A program made the position numbers and the translations under genes. Shown in pieces: positions 9,889 through 20,200 of a stretch of 51,995 bases of DNA. The DNA is from an uncultured Saprospirales bacterium (GTDB lineage: Bacteria > Bacteroidota > Bacteroidia > Chitinophagales > CAJXBJ01). The first letter of the stretch is position 1, and each line of letters begins with the position of its first letter. The DNA lies in contig CAJXBJ010000004.1 of NCBI GenBank assembly GCA_913050195.1, positions 1-51,995 on the forward strand, in the 5' to 3' direction. The notes under the pieces are model-generated. The model did no database searches, was not told the origin of the DNA, and saw only the letters and a program-made list of their open reading frames with translations.

Positions 9889-11204
9889 TTAGGAAACACA
9901 ATTCCTGGATAATCGCCTACAGATAATAGAGGGATTTTTGAAAAATAAGTGTCGTTTAGTGCTTTTATAAATTCGTTAGCAATAAGAGCTGAGCCTCTAG
10001 GATTCGGATGGATGCCATCTAAGGAAATTGCACCACCCTCAATATAAGTTTGTGAAAGTGTAATTCCATCTATGGTGATTCCATTTGGAAAACTCTCAAA
10101 ATAGGAATACATATCAACTACACCAACATCATAAGCCGATGCACTTGCCTTAATTTCTTGATTATAAGCCAAAACATAACTTGTAACTTCGGCAACTTCT
10201 GCAATGTCTAAAACTTGCTCATTTCCTAAAGGATCACTTTGTGAAGTCCCATTTTTATCTTCTATAGCCTGCCTAGTAGAAAGCATAAAGATATCGCCTT
10301 CTATAGCTTTTCTTATTTCTCCATTTCCAGTCTCAATCCACACATCATAATCATACATTGAAGGCGTAATAGTTGTAAAATAAGGAATAGTCAATATATT
10401 AGGTATTGTTGCACATACACCTTTTGCTCCATCTTCAGTAAGCACCTCCAAAACCTTATCATACTTTTCACGAAACTTACTAACCTCAGTATATTTATAA
10501 GCATCTATAGTTATACCAAAAAGATTATAGCTAACTTCCACAGCACCATTTGTAGCCATACCAAGCACGTCATTATTGCCCAACCAACAAGTAAATAAAG
10601 TGTGGTCGGCTATACTTATATGATCAATATATTCATTTGGATTAGTGGCTGTACCCCAATCTAAAAAAGATGCAAATGGATTTTTAATATTAAGCGCTTC
10701 CAAGCCATTTAAAACAAAATAATTAATATTTCGCTCTGCTGCATCTAAACCTACACAGTCTCTAAGTCTTACACCAGCTATTCCAAGATTGTTAAAACTA
10801 GTTCCTTTATGCATATCAAAAGCATCCCATGAAGCATCAGGACCATATCCTAATTCACTATTGGAGGATCGAATGACTTCTAAATCACCATCTATATATT
10901 CTAGGTGCGAATAGCCAGAACCATTCCCTGGTGCAATTGGCTGAATAAATTCTTCCATATCTGAATCAACCATCTTTAATTGCTTAGCGATAAGAGCTGG
11001 ATAAGAATACTTTTGTGTTTGCTCATAAAGACCTTCGTCTTGATAACCCTGTGTTAAGGAATTACCAACGGCTATATACTTAGAGAAATCTGCATTTCCT
11101 GAAGTCATATTTAACTCACCAAATCCAGCCTTTTTACACTGAATAAAAATCAAACAAATTGAAGCTATTAGTATATATAAATAGTTGTTTTTTTTAAACA
11201 TCAT
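9885..11204 (-). CDS. SGNH/GDSL-type hydrolase lipoprotein
   Basis: Lipobox LIFIQC; block I VGNSLTQGYQDEG; block III CWLGNNDVLG; block V DGIHPNPRG. Start MMFKKNNY (11204) preferred over 11264. Confidence 0.82.
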   Translation of the reverse strand: MMFKKNNYLYILIASICLIFIQCKKAGFGELNMTSGNADFSKYIAVGNSLTQGYQDEGLYEQTQKYSYPALIAKQLKMVDSDMEEFIQPIAPGNGSGYSHLEYIDGDLEVIRSSNSELGYGPDASWDAFDMHKGTSFNNLGIAGVRLRDCVGLDAAERNINYFVLNGLEALNIKNPFASFLDWGTATNPNEYIDHISIADHTLFTCWLGNNDVLGMATNGAVEVSYNLFGITIDAYKYTEVSKFREKYDKVLEVLTEDGAKGVCATIPNILTIPYFTTITPSMYDYDVWIETGNGEIRKAIEGDIFMLSTRQAIEDKNGTSQSDPLGNEQVLDIAEVAEVTSYVLAYNQEIKASASAYDVGVVDMYSYFESFPNGITIDGITLSQTYIEGGAISLDGIHPNPRGSALIANEFIKALNDTYFSKIPLLSVGDYPGIVFPN

Positions 11205-12498
11205 CACTGTTTTTTTCGGCCTTCTTAAATAGACTGCATTGATTAAATTGATATGATATTCCAATTCCTATAACACGCACATTTCGATTATATACTGCTT
11301 CAAAACCTGCTGCATCATAAGAACCACGCATCATAAAACTAGAGCTTAAGTAGGATATATCAATTTGAAATTGCTCATTTACGCTATATCCTAATCCTAG
11401 GGTATAACCAATATGATCTGTATCTGGAAGTTCAGGACTCACATATCCACTAGGTATAGGAGTATTATCCATATACATTCCTCCTCTTAAATAATATCTA
11501 TCAAAATAGCTATACTCAACCCCTAGCCTATATACGAAAACATCTTTCCAGTTTTTTATTATTTCAGAATCAGGTGTATCCTGATTTTCAAAATCAAAGC
11601 GTAGTGTATCGTACGAAGACCAAAATGTTTTACCTAATTCAAAACTAATTCCAAAGGTCTTATTTTCACTATTAAGCATACTTATATAAACACCGGCATT
11701 AAAAACTCCAGGCAAATTAATCTCAGAGCTAAAGCTTGTCTCCTCTGGAAATTTGGCAGCTAAGGAAAGCGGTATATCATGGAAATTTGCTTTTCCATTA
11801 TCTAATCCCAAAAGATAGTTTGATCTATATGAAAAACCTAATGTAATATTTGACTCTAGCATTGGATTATCGCTGTTAAACACCTTATAATAGGCACCTA
11901 AATTATACCCAGTAGTAGATCCTTGACCACTTAATAAGGCACTCCCATATGGGACACTTGCAGAACTAACCGGAACAGCCTTTTTATATTTAAAATCTCC
12001 CAAAACATAAGTAAAGCCAGCCCCTATACTTAAACGATCATCAAGCTTTAGCGCAATTGTAGGCTGAATCATAAATGTTGTTAGTCCTATATTTTGAACT
12101 ATATATTTTCCTTGCCAATCATCTTCAAAAGAAGCATTAGAGCCAAATTGATTATTGATTGCCAAACCCGCAGTCCACTTATGGCTGAGTTGTTTAGTAT
12201 AATATAATTGTATAGGAGTACCTACAGGGCTATTTTGATTTATATTAGATGTAGACAGTGTCTGTAAAGATACCTGTGGAAATATAAAACTACCTCCTAC
12301 CATTATATTATTTCCATATAAAGAAGTAATTGCTCCAGGATTGTAAAATACAGCAGAGGCATCTGAACAAACAGCGGTAAATGCCCCACCCATTCCGACT
12401 GATCTATGACCTTGTAGGTTAATTTGAAATCCTCCTGCATTAAGTTTAGTATTTCCAATAAATATAAGCAGTACACTAAAAAGAGCATATTTATTCAT
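11194..12498 (-). CDS. OmpP1/FadL/TodX outer-membrane transporter
   Basis: GGFQINLQGHRSVGMGGAFTAVCSDASAVFYNPGAI signature; beta-barrel C-terminus. Confidence 0.88.
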   Translation of the reverse strand: MNKYALFSVLLIFIGNTKLNAGGFQINLQGHRSVGMGGAFTAVCSDASAVFYNPGAITSLYGNNIMVGGSFIFPQVSLQTLSTSNINQNSPVGTPIQLYYTKQLSHKWTAGLAINNQFGSNASFEDDWQGKYIVQNIGLTTFMIQPTIALKLDDRLSIGAGFTYVLGDFKYKKAVPVSSASVPYGSALLSGQGSTTGYNLGAYYKVFNSDNPMLESNITLGFSYRSNYLLGLDNGKANFHDIPLSLAAKFPEETSFSSEINLPGVFNAGVYISMLNSENKTFGISFELGKTFWSSYDTLRFDFENQDTPDSEIIKNWKDVFVYRLGVEYSYFDRYYLRGGMYMDNTPIPSGYVSPELPDTDHIGYTLGLGYSVNEQFQIDISYLSSSFMMRGSYDAAGFEAVYNRNVRVIGIGISYQFNQCSLFKKAEKNSDDV

Positions 12499-12538
12499 AG
12501 AAAATGATTTAAAATGGAATCTAACAAATGTAATAAAT

Positions 12539-13237
12539 TCAAAGCGTATAGTTCAATAGCTCATATCTGATGTAATAGCCGCTTTGCCATGGTTCTCCTA
12601 TATTTTGCTTTGCAAGATGAGACGCTTCTTTATAATATAAACCAACATTCTTTGCATACTTTTCAATAAAATAGTCCTTTCTAATTAAACTAGTATCATT
12701 TTGTTGAACCACTAAAGCTGTACTATCAAAAAAATATCCGTTAATTGTATCAGGCTGATGCAAATCATAATAAGCAAAGTCCCATCCATCTAAATAGTCT
12801 AAATTGGGACCTGCATGTATATATGCATTACCTTTCCATGTGATATTTTCATTAAATGGAAAGATTAAATTGATTTGTCGTAAATTGTTTTCTACACGCT
12901 CTATCTTTTGCTCAAACTCATTTACTGTAACTATATCATTAATTATCCAAGATGTGCTGTCCGAATAGCGCTTATACCTTTCAATACGAAAAGTTAAGGC
13001 ACCTGTATTATCCCTAAAAGTATCCGCAACTAATTCTTTAAGCTGATAGTATGAAGAGTCAATTTTAACTGGCTCATAAAAGTCATCATAAAACAAAGAA
13101 TCAACAGCATATATTCTAATTTGCCCTAATTCTATGGGAAAATAATCAGAATCCTCATTTTCAACCAACTGATACTCTTTTTTACATGAAAAGAGACACA
13201 TTGCGATTAAGAAGAATGATGTAATGACTCTGTTCAT
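12539..13237 (-). CDS. Conserved lipoprotein of unknown function
   Basis: Lipobox MCLFSCKKEY; overlaps mnmA by 4 bp. Confidence 0.65.
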   Translation of the reverse strand: MNRVITSFFLIAMCLFSCKKEYQLVENEDSDYFPIELGQIRIYAVDSLFYDDFYEPVKIDSSYYQLKELVADTFRDNTGALTFRIERYKRYSDSTSWIINDIVTVNEFEQKIERVENNLRQINLIFPFNENITWKGNAYIHAGPNLDYLDGWDFAYYDLHQPDTINGYFFDSTALVVQQNDTSLIRKDYFIEKYAKNVGLYYKEASHLAKQNIGEPWQSGYYIRYELLNYTL

Positions 13238-14340
13238 CCAAAGGTGTCATTTCCCGAATAAATAATACCTCCTCCTATAACATCTTCACCCTCATAAAAA
13301 ACTGCAGATTGACCTGGTGCTACCCCATAAGCACCTCCATAAAAAACAACTTTAAGTTTTCCTTCTTCCTCAAAAACTTGACTTTCTTGCCCAACATCAT
13401 GATGTCTTATCTTTGTAATTACTTCAAGCCCATTTGGCCATTTATCATATTTTGATAAATTCGTTTTATAAACTAGCATTTCATGCCTTTTGAGCTCTTC
13501 TTTCTCACCAAGTACCACTTGATTTTCCTCAGCATTAATTCCCGTAACGTACATTGGCTTACCGAGAGCAACTTCTAATCCTTTTCTCTGACCTATAGTA
13601 TAAAATGGATAGCCCCTGTGCTTTCCTACAACAGTGCCATTGTTAAGGACAAAAGATCCGCCATTTAGTTTTTCTTCTAAACCATCTACTCGTTTTTTTA
13701 GAAAAGATCGATAATCATTATCTGGAATAAAACAAATCTCATAGCTCTCACTTTTACGAGCAATTTCATTAAAACCAAAATCAATGGCCATTTGCTTTAT
13801 TTCCTCTTTGGTATACTCGCTCAAAGGAAATAAGCTTCGAGACAAACTTTCCTGGCTTAAGCCCCATAAAACATATGATTGATCTTTTCTAGGATCTTTA
13901 CCTTTAGAAACATAATAACGACCATTCTTTTCATTAATATTTGCATAGTGACCTGTAGCAATAAACTGACAATTTAAAGCATCTGCACGTTTCAAAAGTG
14001 CTTCCCATTTAATATGTGTATTGCATAAGACACAAGGATTAGGTGTTCTTCCTGCCATATATTCTTCAACAAAATTATCAATGACATAATCACCAAACTC
14101 TGAGCGTATATCTAAAATGTAATGTGGAAACCCTAGTTCAACCGCTACTATACGGGCATCATTTATTGAGTCTAAACTACAACAACCCGTCTCTTTTGAA
14201 GAAGCTCCAGATGATGCATAATCCCAGGTTTTCATAGTAATCCCTACAACTTCATAACCCTTCTTATGCAATAACATGGCAACCACCGAACTGTCCACAC
14301 CACCACTCATGGCAACTAAAACTCTCTTCTTAAAACTCAT
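13234..14340 (-). CDS. mnmA: tRNA-specific 2-thiouridylase
   Basis: VAMSGGVDSSVVAMLLHKKGYEVVGITMKTWD; NPCVLCNTHIKWEAL; ATGHYANI; YTIGQRKGL. Confidence 0.96.
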   Translation of the reverse strand: MSFKKRVLVAMSGGVDSSVVAMLLHKKGYEVVGITMKTWDYASSGASSKETGCCSLDSINDARIVAVELGFPHYILDIRSEFGDYVIDNFVEEYMAGRTPNPCVLCNTHIKWEALLKRADALNCQFIATGHYANINEKNGRYYVSKGKDPRKDQSYVLWGLSQESLSRSLFPLSEYTKEEIKQMAIDFGFNEIARKSESYEICFIPDNDYRSFLKKRVDGLEEKLNGGSFVLNNGTVVGKHRGYPFYTIGQRKGLEVALGKPMYVTGINAEENQVVLGEKEELKRHEMLVYKTNLSKYDKWPNGLEVITKIRHHDVGQESQVFEEEGKLKVVFYGGAYGVAPGQSAVFYEGEDVIGGGIIYSGNDTFG

Positions 14341-14349
14341 AATGCACTG

Positions 14350-14403
14350 TAAAGATACAACAAATGATGTTTCTAGGATATAAGTTAATTAGTGATATCT
14401 TTG
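14350..14403. promoter_or_regulatory. Divergent Bacteroidota-type -7 elements
   Basis: Plus strand TATCTTTG (14396-14403) matches TAnnTTTG; minus strand TATCTTTA (14357-14350) matches 7/8. No clear -33 TTTG found for either. Confidence 0.4.
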
Positions 14404-14421
14404 TTATAGAATTAATTAAAC

Positions 14422-16290
14422 ATGCAGAAAGCATTATTATGTCTATTGTTTTGGTCTATTTTTTGGCTTAATTATGGCCAAATTAATGAAGCAAAGCATG
14501 AGTCATTTTCTATACCTAAGCGCATTTCTATTGAGTTACAAAATGCTCCTGGATGGAAGTTTAGCATTCAAAATCAAGAAATGCCATTCCCTGGCAATGG
14601 GTCCTATAGAGGGCATTTAATGGGGCTTAGACAAAGTTTTGCAAAACCCATCACCCCAAAATTGCTAGATACTTTTATAGCTGACACACCGATTATTGCA
14701 TCATACTTTCAAGGAAATGGTTTTGCAGGTGGCACTCCACCAGATAATGCACTAGCTATCTCTGATGACAACTATCTAATCTCTTCAATAAACTCGGAAG
14801 TAAAAGCCTATCACATCTATGATAATGATAGTGTACCTGAAATGATACTAAATATATCTTTGGCTAATTTTTGTGACACATTAGGTTTAAGTGCGCACAA
14901 ATACGATCCAAAGCTTATTTATGACCCGGATGAGCACAAATTCATATTTATCTTTTTAATTGGCAGCCTAGATAGTTCAAACTATATAGTCTGTGCCTTC
15001 TCATCGTCATCTAACCCTTCTGATCCTTGGCATATATATGCGCTACCTGGAAACCCTTTAGATAATAAATGTTGGTCAGATTATCCTGCATTAGGACTAA
15101 GTAATAACGACCTATTTATTACTACAAACCAAATAATAACTGACTCCTCATGGCAAAGCGGCTTTAATGGAAGCACAATTTGGCAAATTAATAAAGAAAG
15201 CGGATTTAGTGGAGATAGTCTCCAATCTTATCTATGGCACGATATAAAATATGATGGGAAATTTATACGGAATCTGCACCCAGTAAATGGTGCAAAAAAA
15301 AGTTATGGAGATAAAATGTACTTTTTATCAAATCGTAATTTTGACATAAAAAATGATAGTATATTCCTATTAAGTTTAAGTGGAGCAATTGGTGAAGACT
15401 CTTTAGATCTATCTATTAATTGCTATAAAATGGATACTCCCTATGGGGTTCCTCCAGTTGCAAGGCAAGTAAACGATCATACTTTTGAAACAAATGATAG
15501 TCGTGTACTTGGTTCTTTTTTATTAGATAACAAAATTCACTTTGTTGGAAATACAATGAACTTTGAAACAAATACAGCTTCCATTTATCATGGTCAGTTG
15601 CAAGATTTAGAAGGCAAGCCTTTTATCAAAGGAAAAATATTCACAGACACGCTCGATTGGGGATATCCAAACATCTCATATTCCGGCAAATATGAAGGAG
15701 ATGATGAAGCTCTAATTTCTTTTCTACATAGTGGTCCAAATACTTTTTCAGGAAGCTCATGTATGTTTTATGACAAGTTTTTAGGTTACTCTAAACCTAT
15801 TATAGTTAAAAAAGGATCTTATTTAGTTAATACCATTGGTGGTACTTATGAAAGATGGGGCGATTATACTGGCAGCCAACGAAAATACAATGAAGATGGA
15901 ATTGTTTGGATTAGTGGTAGCTATGGACAAAAAAAAGAGGGAGGTTTTATTGATCAATATTTTAGCTCTACATGGATATATAAAGCCATAAGTCCAGATA
16001 CCAGTATGAGCGATCCAGTATTTATACCCGACTCTATGCAATTTTCTGCCTATCCTAATCCTGTTGAAGAATGGTTTAGCTGTCAATTTGATTTAGACAC
16101 TGAACGAAATTTAAATATTTCAGTATTTGACTTTAAAGGAAAGCTAATTAAAGTCTTGCTTGATGATGTTGTCGAAGCAGGCTATCATCATATAAACTTT
16201 CAACCAAATGGGATCAGTAAGGGAGTATATTTTTTGCGCGTAATCGATAAAAATCAAATTCTATTTTCTTATAAATTCATAAAGCTTTAA
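14422..16290 (+). CDS. Secreted protein with T9SS type A sorting domain
   Basis: Signal peptide; C-terminal AYPNPVEEWFSCQF...ISVFDFKGKLIKVLL...ISKGVYFLRVIDKNQILFSYKFIKL. Confidence 0.85.
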   Translation: MQKALLCLLFWSIFWLNYGQINEAKHESFSIPKRISIELQNAPGWKFSIQNQEMPFPGNGSYRGHLMGLRQSFAKPITPKLLDTFIADTPIIASYFQGNGFAGGTPPDNALAISDDNYLISSINSEVKAYHIYDNDSVPEMILNISLANFCDTLGLSAHKYDPKLIYDPDEHKFIFIFLIGSLDSSNYIVCAFSSSSNPSDPWHIYALPGNPLDNKCWSDYPALGLSNNDLFITTNQIITDSSWQSGFNGSTIWQINKESGFSGDSLQSYLWHDIKYDGKFIRNLHPVNGAKKSYGDKMYFLSNRNFDIKNDSIFLLSLSGAIGEDSLDLSINCYKMDTPYGVPPVARQVNDHTFETNDSRVLGSFLLDNKIHFVGNTMNFETNTASIYHGQLQDLEGKPFIKGKIFTDTLDWGYPNISYSGKYEGDDEALISFLHSGPNTFSGSSCMFYDKFLGYSKPIIVKKGSYLVNTIGGTYERWGDYTGSQRKYNEDGIVWISGSYGQKKEGGFIDQYFSSTWIYKAISPDTSMSDPVFIPDSMQFSAYPNPVEEWFSCQFDLDTERNLNISVFDFKGKLIKVLLDDVVEAGYHHINFQPNGISKGVYFLRVIDKNQILFSYKFIKL

Positions 16291-16306
16291 TTAGAAATCC
16301 TCCATT

Positions 16307-17158
16307 TTGAATGAAACAATAAATATTTGCGAATGCCCTAGAGACGCTATTCAAGGCATTAAAGAATTTATTCCAACTGAGATAAAAGCCAAGTATTTAA
16401 ATCATTTAATACGTGTAGGCTATGATAAGTTAGATTTTGGAAGCTTTGTTTCGCCAAAGGCCATTCCGCAACTTAAAGACACAGCAGATGTCCTGGATAA
16501 ACTTGAGCTTAATCAACACACAAACTTACTTGCAATAATTGCTAATGAACGTGGGGCCAAAGATGCATGTGAGTTTGAAGAAATAAATTTTCTTGGCTTT
16601 CCTTTTTCTGTTTCTGAAATATTTCAGCAAAGAAATACTAATGCAAGCTTAGAAAAGGCATTTTATCGACTTCAAAATATTGCAGATTTAGCACATAAAC
16701 ACAGTAAAAACCTACAGGTTTATTTATCTATGGGTTTTGGCAATCCTTATGGAGAAAAATGGCATCCTGAAATAGTTTTAAACTGGTCAGAACGACTTAG
16801 CAATTTAAATGTAAAACATGTAGCACTATCTGATACAATTGGATGTTCTACAAAAGAAAGCATAACGTTTCTTTTTCAATCACTAAAAAAAGAGATTTCA
16901 GACATCACATATATTGCTCATTTGCATTCAACGCCTGATACATCAATGAGTAAAATTCAAGCGAGCTATGATGCTGGCTGTAGACATTTTGACTCAGCAA
17001 TAAAAGGGTTTGGAGGTTGCCCAATGGCTAAAGATGATTTAACAGGAAATATAGCTACAGAAAAGCTTTTTGAGTTTATGAGTTTAAATGGCATTAAACA
17101 CAATTACAACATAGAGGCTTTTAAACAATCTCTTCACTTTTCCAGCCAAGTCTTTTAA
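16307..17158 (+). CDS. Hydroxymethylglutaryl-CoA lyase
   Basis: ECPRDAIQGIKEFIPTEIK, GFGNPYGEKW, LSDTIGCST, AHLHSTPDTS, FDSAIKGFGGCPMAKDDLTGN. Only plausible in-frame start is TTG (or ATT). Confidence 0.9.
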   Translation: MNETINICECPRDAIQGIKEFIPTEIKAKYLNHLIRVGYDKLDFGSFVSPKAIPQLKDTADVLDKLELNQHTNLLAIIANERGAKDACEFEEINFLGFPFSVSEIFQQRNTNASLEKAFYRLQNIADLAHKHSKNLQVYLSMGFGNPYGEKWHPEIVLNWSERLSNLNVKHVALSDTIGCSTKESITFLFQSLKKEISDITYIAHLHSTPDTSMSKIQASYDAGCRHFDSAIKGFGGCPMAKDDLTGNIATEKLFEFMSLNGIKHNYNIEAFKQSLHFSSQVF

Positions 17159-17174
17159 AGTAGTACACTTTAAA
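17154..17174. other. Perfect inverted repeat spanning the HMG-CoA lyase stop codon
   Basis: TTTAAAGT (17154-17161) / ACTTTAAA (17167-17174), 5-nt loop; no following T-tract. Confidence 0.5.
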
Positions 17175-17179
17175 GCACA

Positions 17180-17201
17180 TATTAACGTTAGTCTGTTAAT
17201 A
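17180..17201. other. Inverted repeat upstream of TPR gene
   Basis: TATTAAC (17180-17186) / GTTAATA (17195-17201), 8-nt spacer. Confidence 0.4.
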
Positions 17202-17260
17202 ATTTAAGGTAAGATCTCCCTCTTCTATCCTTATTTTTAGGCGATTATTTATACACTATT

Positions 17261-20200
17261 ATGAAGAAATCTATTTTTCTATTATTAGCACTATGTTTAA
17301 ATATTAGTGCTTTCTGTAATGATGGTATTGAACCTAACGCTTTTCAGTCTAGATACTTAAAAGCAAAAGAACTATATGAACAAGAAAGATATGGCCCTGC
17401 AAAAAAAGTATTTGAACAACTTGTGTCTAACTTTAATGATGGTTATAACCATTTAGAACTAAATACCCTCTCTCGCTATTACATTGCCTTATGTAATTAT
17501 GCCTTAAAAGATAAAAATACTTCAAATGTTATTGATGACTTTTTAAGAGATTACCCAGATCATAAATTATCTGAAAAACTCCGTTTCACCAAAGGGAAAT
17601 ATAAATTTGATAGAAAAAAATACAGAGCGAGTATTCAGCTATTTTCAATGGTAGATGAAAAACAGCTTAACAATGAAGAATTACTAGAATTGCACTTTAA
17701 AAGAGGTTATGCACACTTTTATTTCAAAGAATTTCAGAATGCTCTAACACACTTTATTGAGATTAGAGACATTCCATCTAAATATTACTACCCATGCAAT
17801 TATTACATCGCTTATATATCTTATTACAATAAAGATTATGATGAAGCGCTTAATAGCTTTTATAGAGTGAATGTATCTAAGTTATACAAAAAAGTAGTGC
17901 CGTATTATATTGCTCAAATTTACTTTATTAAAGGTCAATATGACAAGGTTATTGATTATGCCATGCCTTTACTTAAGAATCCCAACTTTAAATATTCACT
18001 AGAAACAACCTATTTAGTTGGAAAATCATACTTTAATACGGAAGATTATCATGAAGCACTTCCCTACTTAAGAGATTATATAAAAAATGCCCCAAAGTTA
18101 ATTCCAACAGACATATATAATTTGGGGTACTCTTACTATAAGGTTAATAATCACACAAAAGCCATTAAATGGTTAAAACAAATAAGCGATAATAAAGACA
18201 GCCTTTCTCAAAATGCAAATTACATTATAGCAAATGCTTTTTTAGCTGAAAATAAACAACGAGATGCTCGTGCAGCCTTCTATAAGACAAAACAAATTAA
18301 TGAAGATGCCAGCTTAACTGAAGTTGCTGCCTATAATCACGCAAAAATGAGCTATGAGCTAAAGCTCTATGAACCGGCCATTACTGATATGACTGCTTTT
18401 TTAGATACCTATTCTGAAAGTGCCTATCAAAAGGAAGGAAAAGAATTGCTTTCTCAAATGTTTATTTATACCAACAACTATCAAAATGCTATTAATGTCA
18501 TTGAATCTATTGAAAAGCCCTCACCTGCTGTTGAAGAGGCCTATCAAAGAGTATGTTACTTGAGAGCGATTGAATTATATAAAAGCAATGATGCTTCTTC
18601 TAGTATTAAATATTTTAAAAAATCTTTAATACAACCACTGGATAAGAATTTAAATGCTTCCACCTATTATTGGTTAGGAGAGGTTTCGTACTTAAATAAC
18701 AGATATAAGGAAGCACAAGATTACTTTAATCGCTTTTTAGAAATTTATCCATTGGCAAATAATTTACCAATTAATGAAAGGCCCTCTTTTGCATACTATG
18801 CCCTTGCTTACACATATTATAGAAGTGGCTCATTTAAAGATGCTTTGGTTTATTTTGAAAAATCCATAAGTGCCTTCAAGACTTATTCAGAAGAGGAAAA
18901 AAGGAACAAGCTATATTTAAAAACTTATCCTGATGTATTATTAAGAGCTGCTGATTGCAACTTTTTAGTTAAAAACTATAGAGAATCGATGGCATATTAT
19001 TCAGAATTGATTGATGGGAATTATTCAGATAGAGATTACGCAATTTTTCAAACAGCAATACTTTACGGCCTTGGGGGAAATGCAAATCCTAAAAAGAAAA
19101 TTGAAACCTTAAAAGTATTACTAAAAGACTATTCATGGTCAATGTATGCTGATGATGCTAGTTTTGAGTTGGGTGATACTTATTTTAACAACAATCAATT
19201 GGACAATGCTATTGATCAATTCAATAAGACAATAAAAGATTTTGGTGGCAGCAACTATCATAGAAAAGCCTTACTTAAGCTGGCACTAATTAACTATAAT
19301 AAAGAAGATTTGATTTCTGCAGAAAGTTATTGTAAAAATCTTTTGGATCAATTTCCCAATTCTGATGAGACAAAAGAAGTTGTACATATTTTAAAAGATA
19401 TCTATATCCAAAATGGTGATCCAGATGGTTTTCTTAAACTCAATGAATCCTATTCGGGAATTAATTTAAGTCTTGAGGCTCAAGATTCCATCATGTATTA
19501 TGCAGCTGAAAACCAATACATACAACAGTCATGTCAAAAAGCAATAGAGTTATTTACTAAGTATTTAGACCACTATCCACTTGGATATTTTGCACTTAAT
19601 GCGCATTATTACAAAGCGCAGTGCCTATTAAATGATGGGCAACATCAAGCCGCAATTAATAACTTAGAATTTGTTTTGGAGCAAGGAGGTTCTAAATATA
19701 AGGAAACTGCCTTAACACAATTAGCTAGTATCTATCATCATGAAAATGAAGATTGGACCAAAGCCCTTCAATTATATAGTCAATTGTACATAGGGACTTC
19801 AAACAAAACAAATAAAACAAAAGCTATAGAAGGTATTATAGCTGCCAATTACAACTTAAAAGATTATAAAAATTGCTTAGTGTATTGCGAACAACTAATC
19901 TCTGATTCAAGTCTGAATATTAGCAATGACGCATGGCTCCTATATGTAATGGGACAATCTTATCTTAATTTGAATAATTTAGATACAGCCTATATTTATC
20001 TGGATTCTTTAAGCAAGAATCATGATATTGAACAAGCGGTAGAAGGAAAATATTGGATGGCCTACATTAATTTTCAAAAAGGTGAATATGAAACTGCCAA
20101 AACCCAATGTTTTGATTTTATTAGTAATGAGTCTTCTGAAGAATATTGGCGGGTAAAAAGCTTTATTCTATTAGCAGATTTGTTTGCTATTGAGAAAAAT

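Noticed and set aside
15823-16086. 87-aa minus-strand ORF
   Set aside because: Antisense to the T9SS cargo gene; composition typical of a shadow ORF.
16307-16420. Unusual ECPRDAIQ motif instead of VGPRDGLQ in HMG-CoA lyase
   Set aside because: As far as I recall, ECPRD-type motifs are common in Bacteroidota HMG-CoA lyases, so probably lineage-typical.
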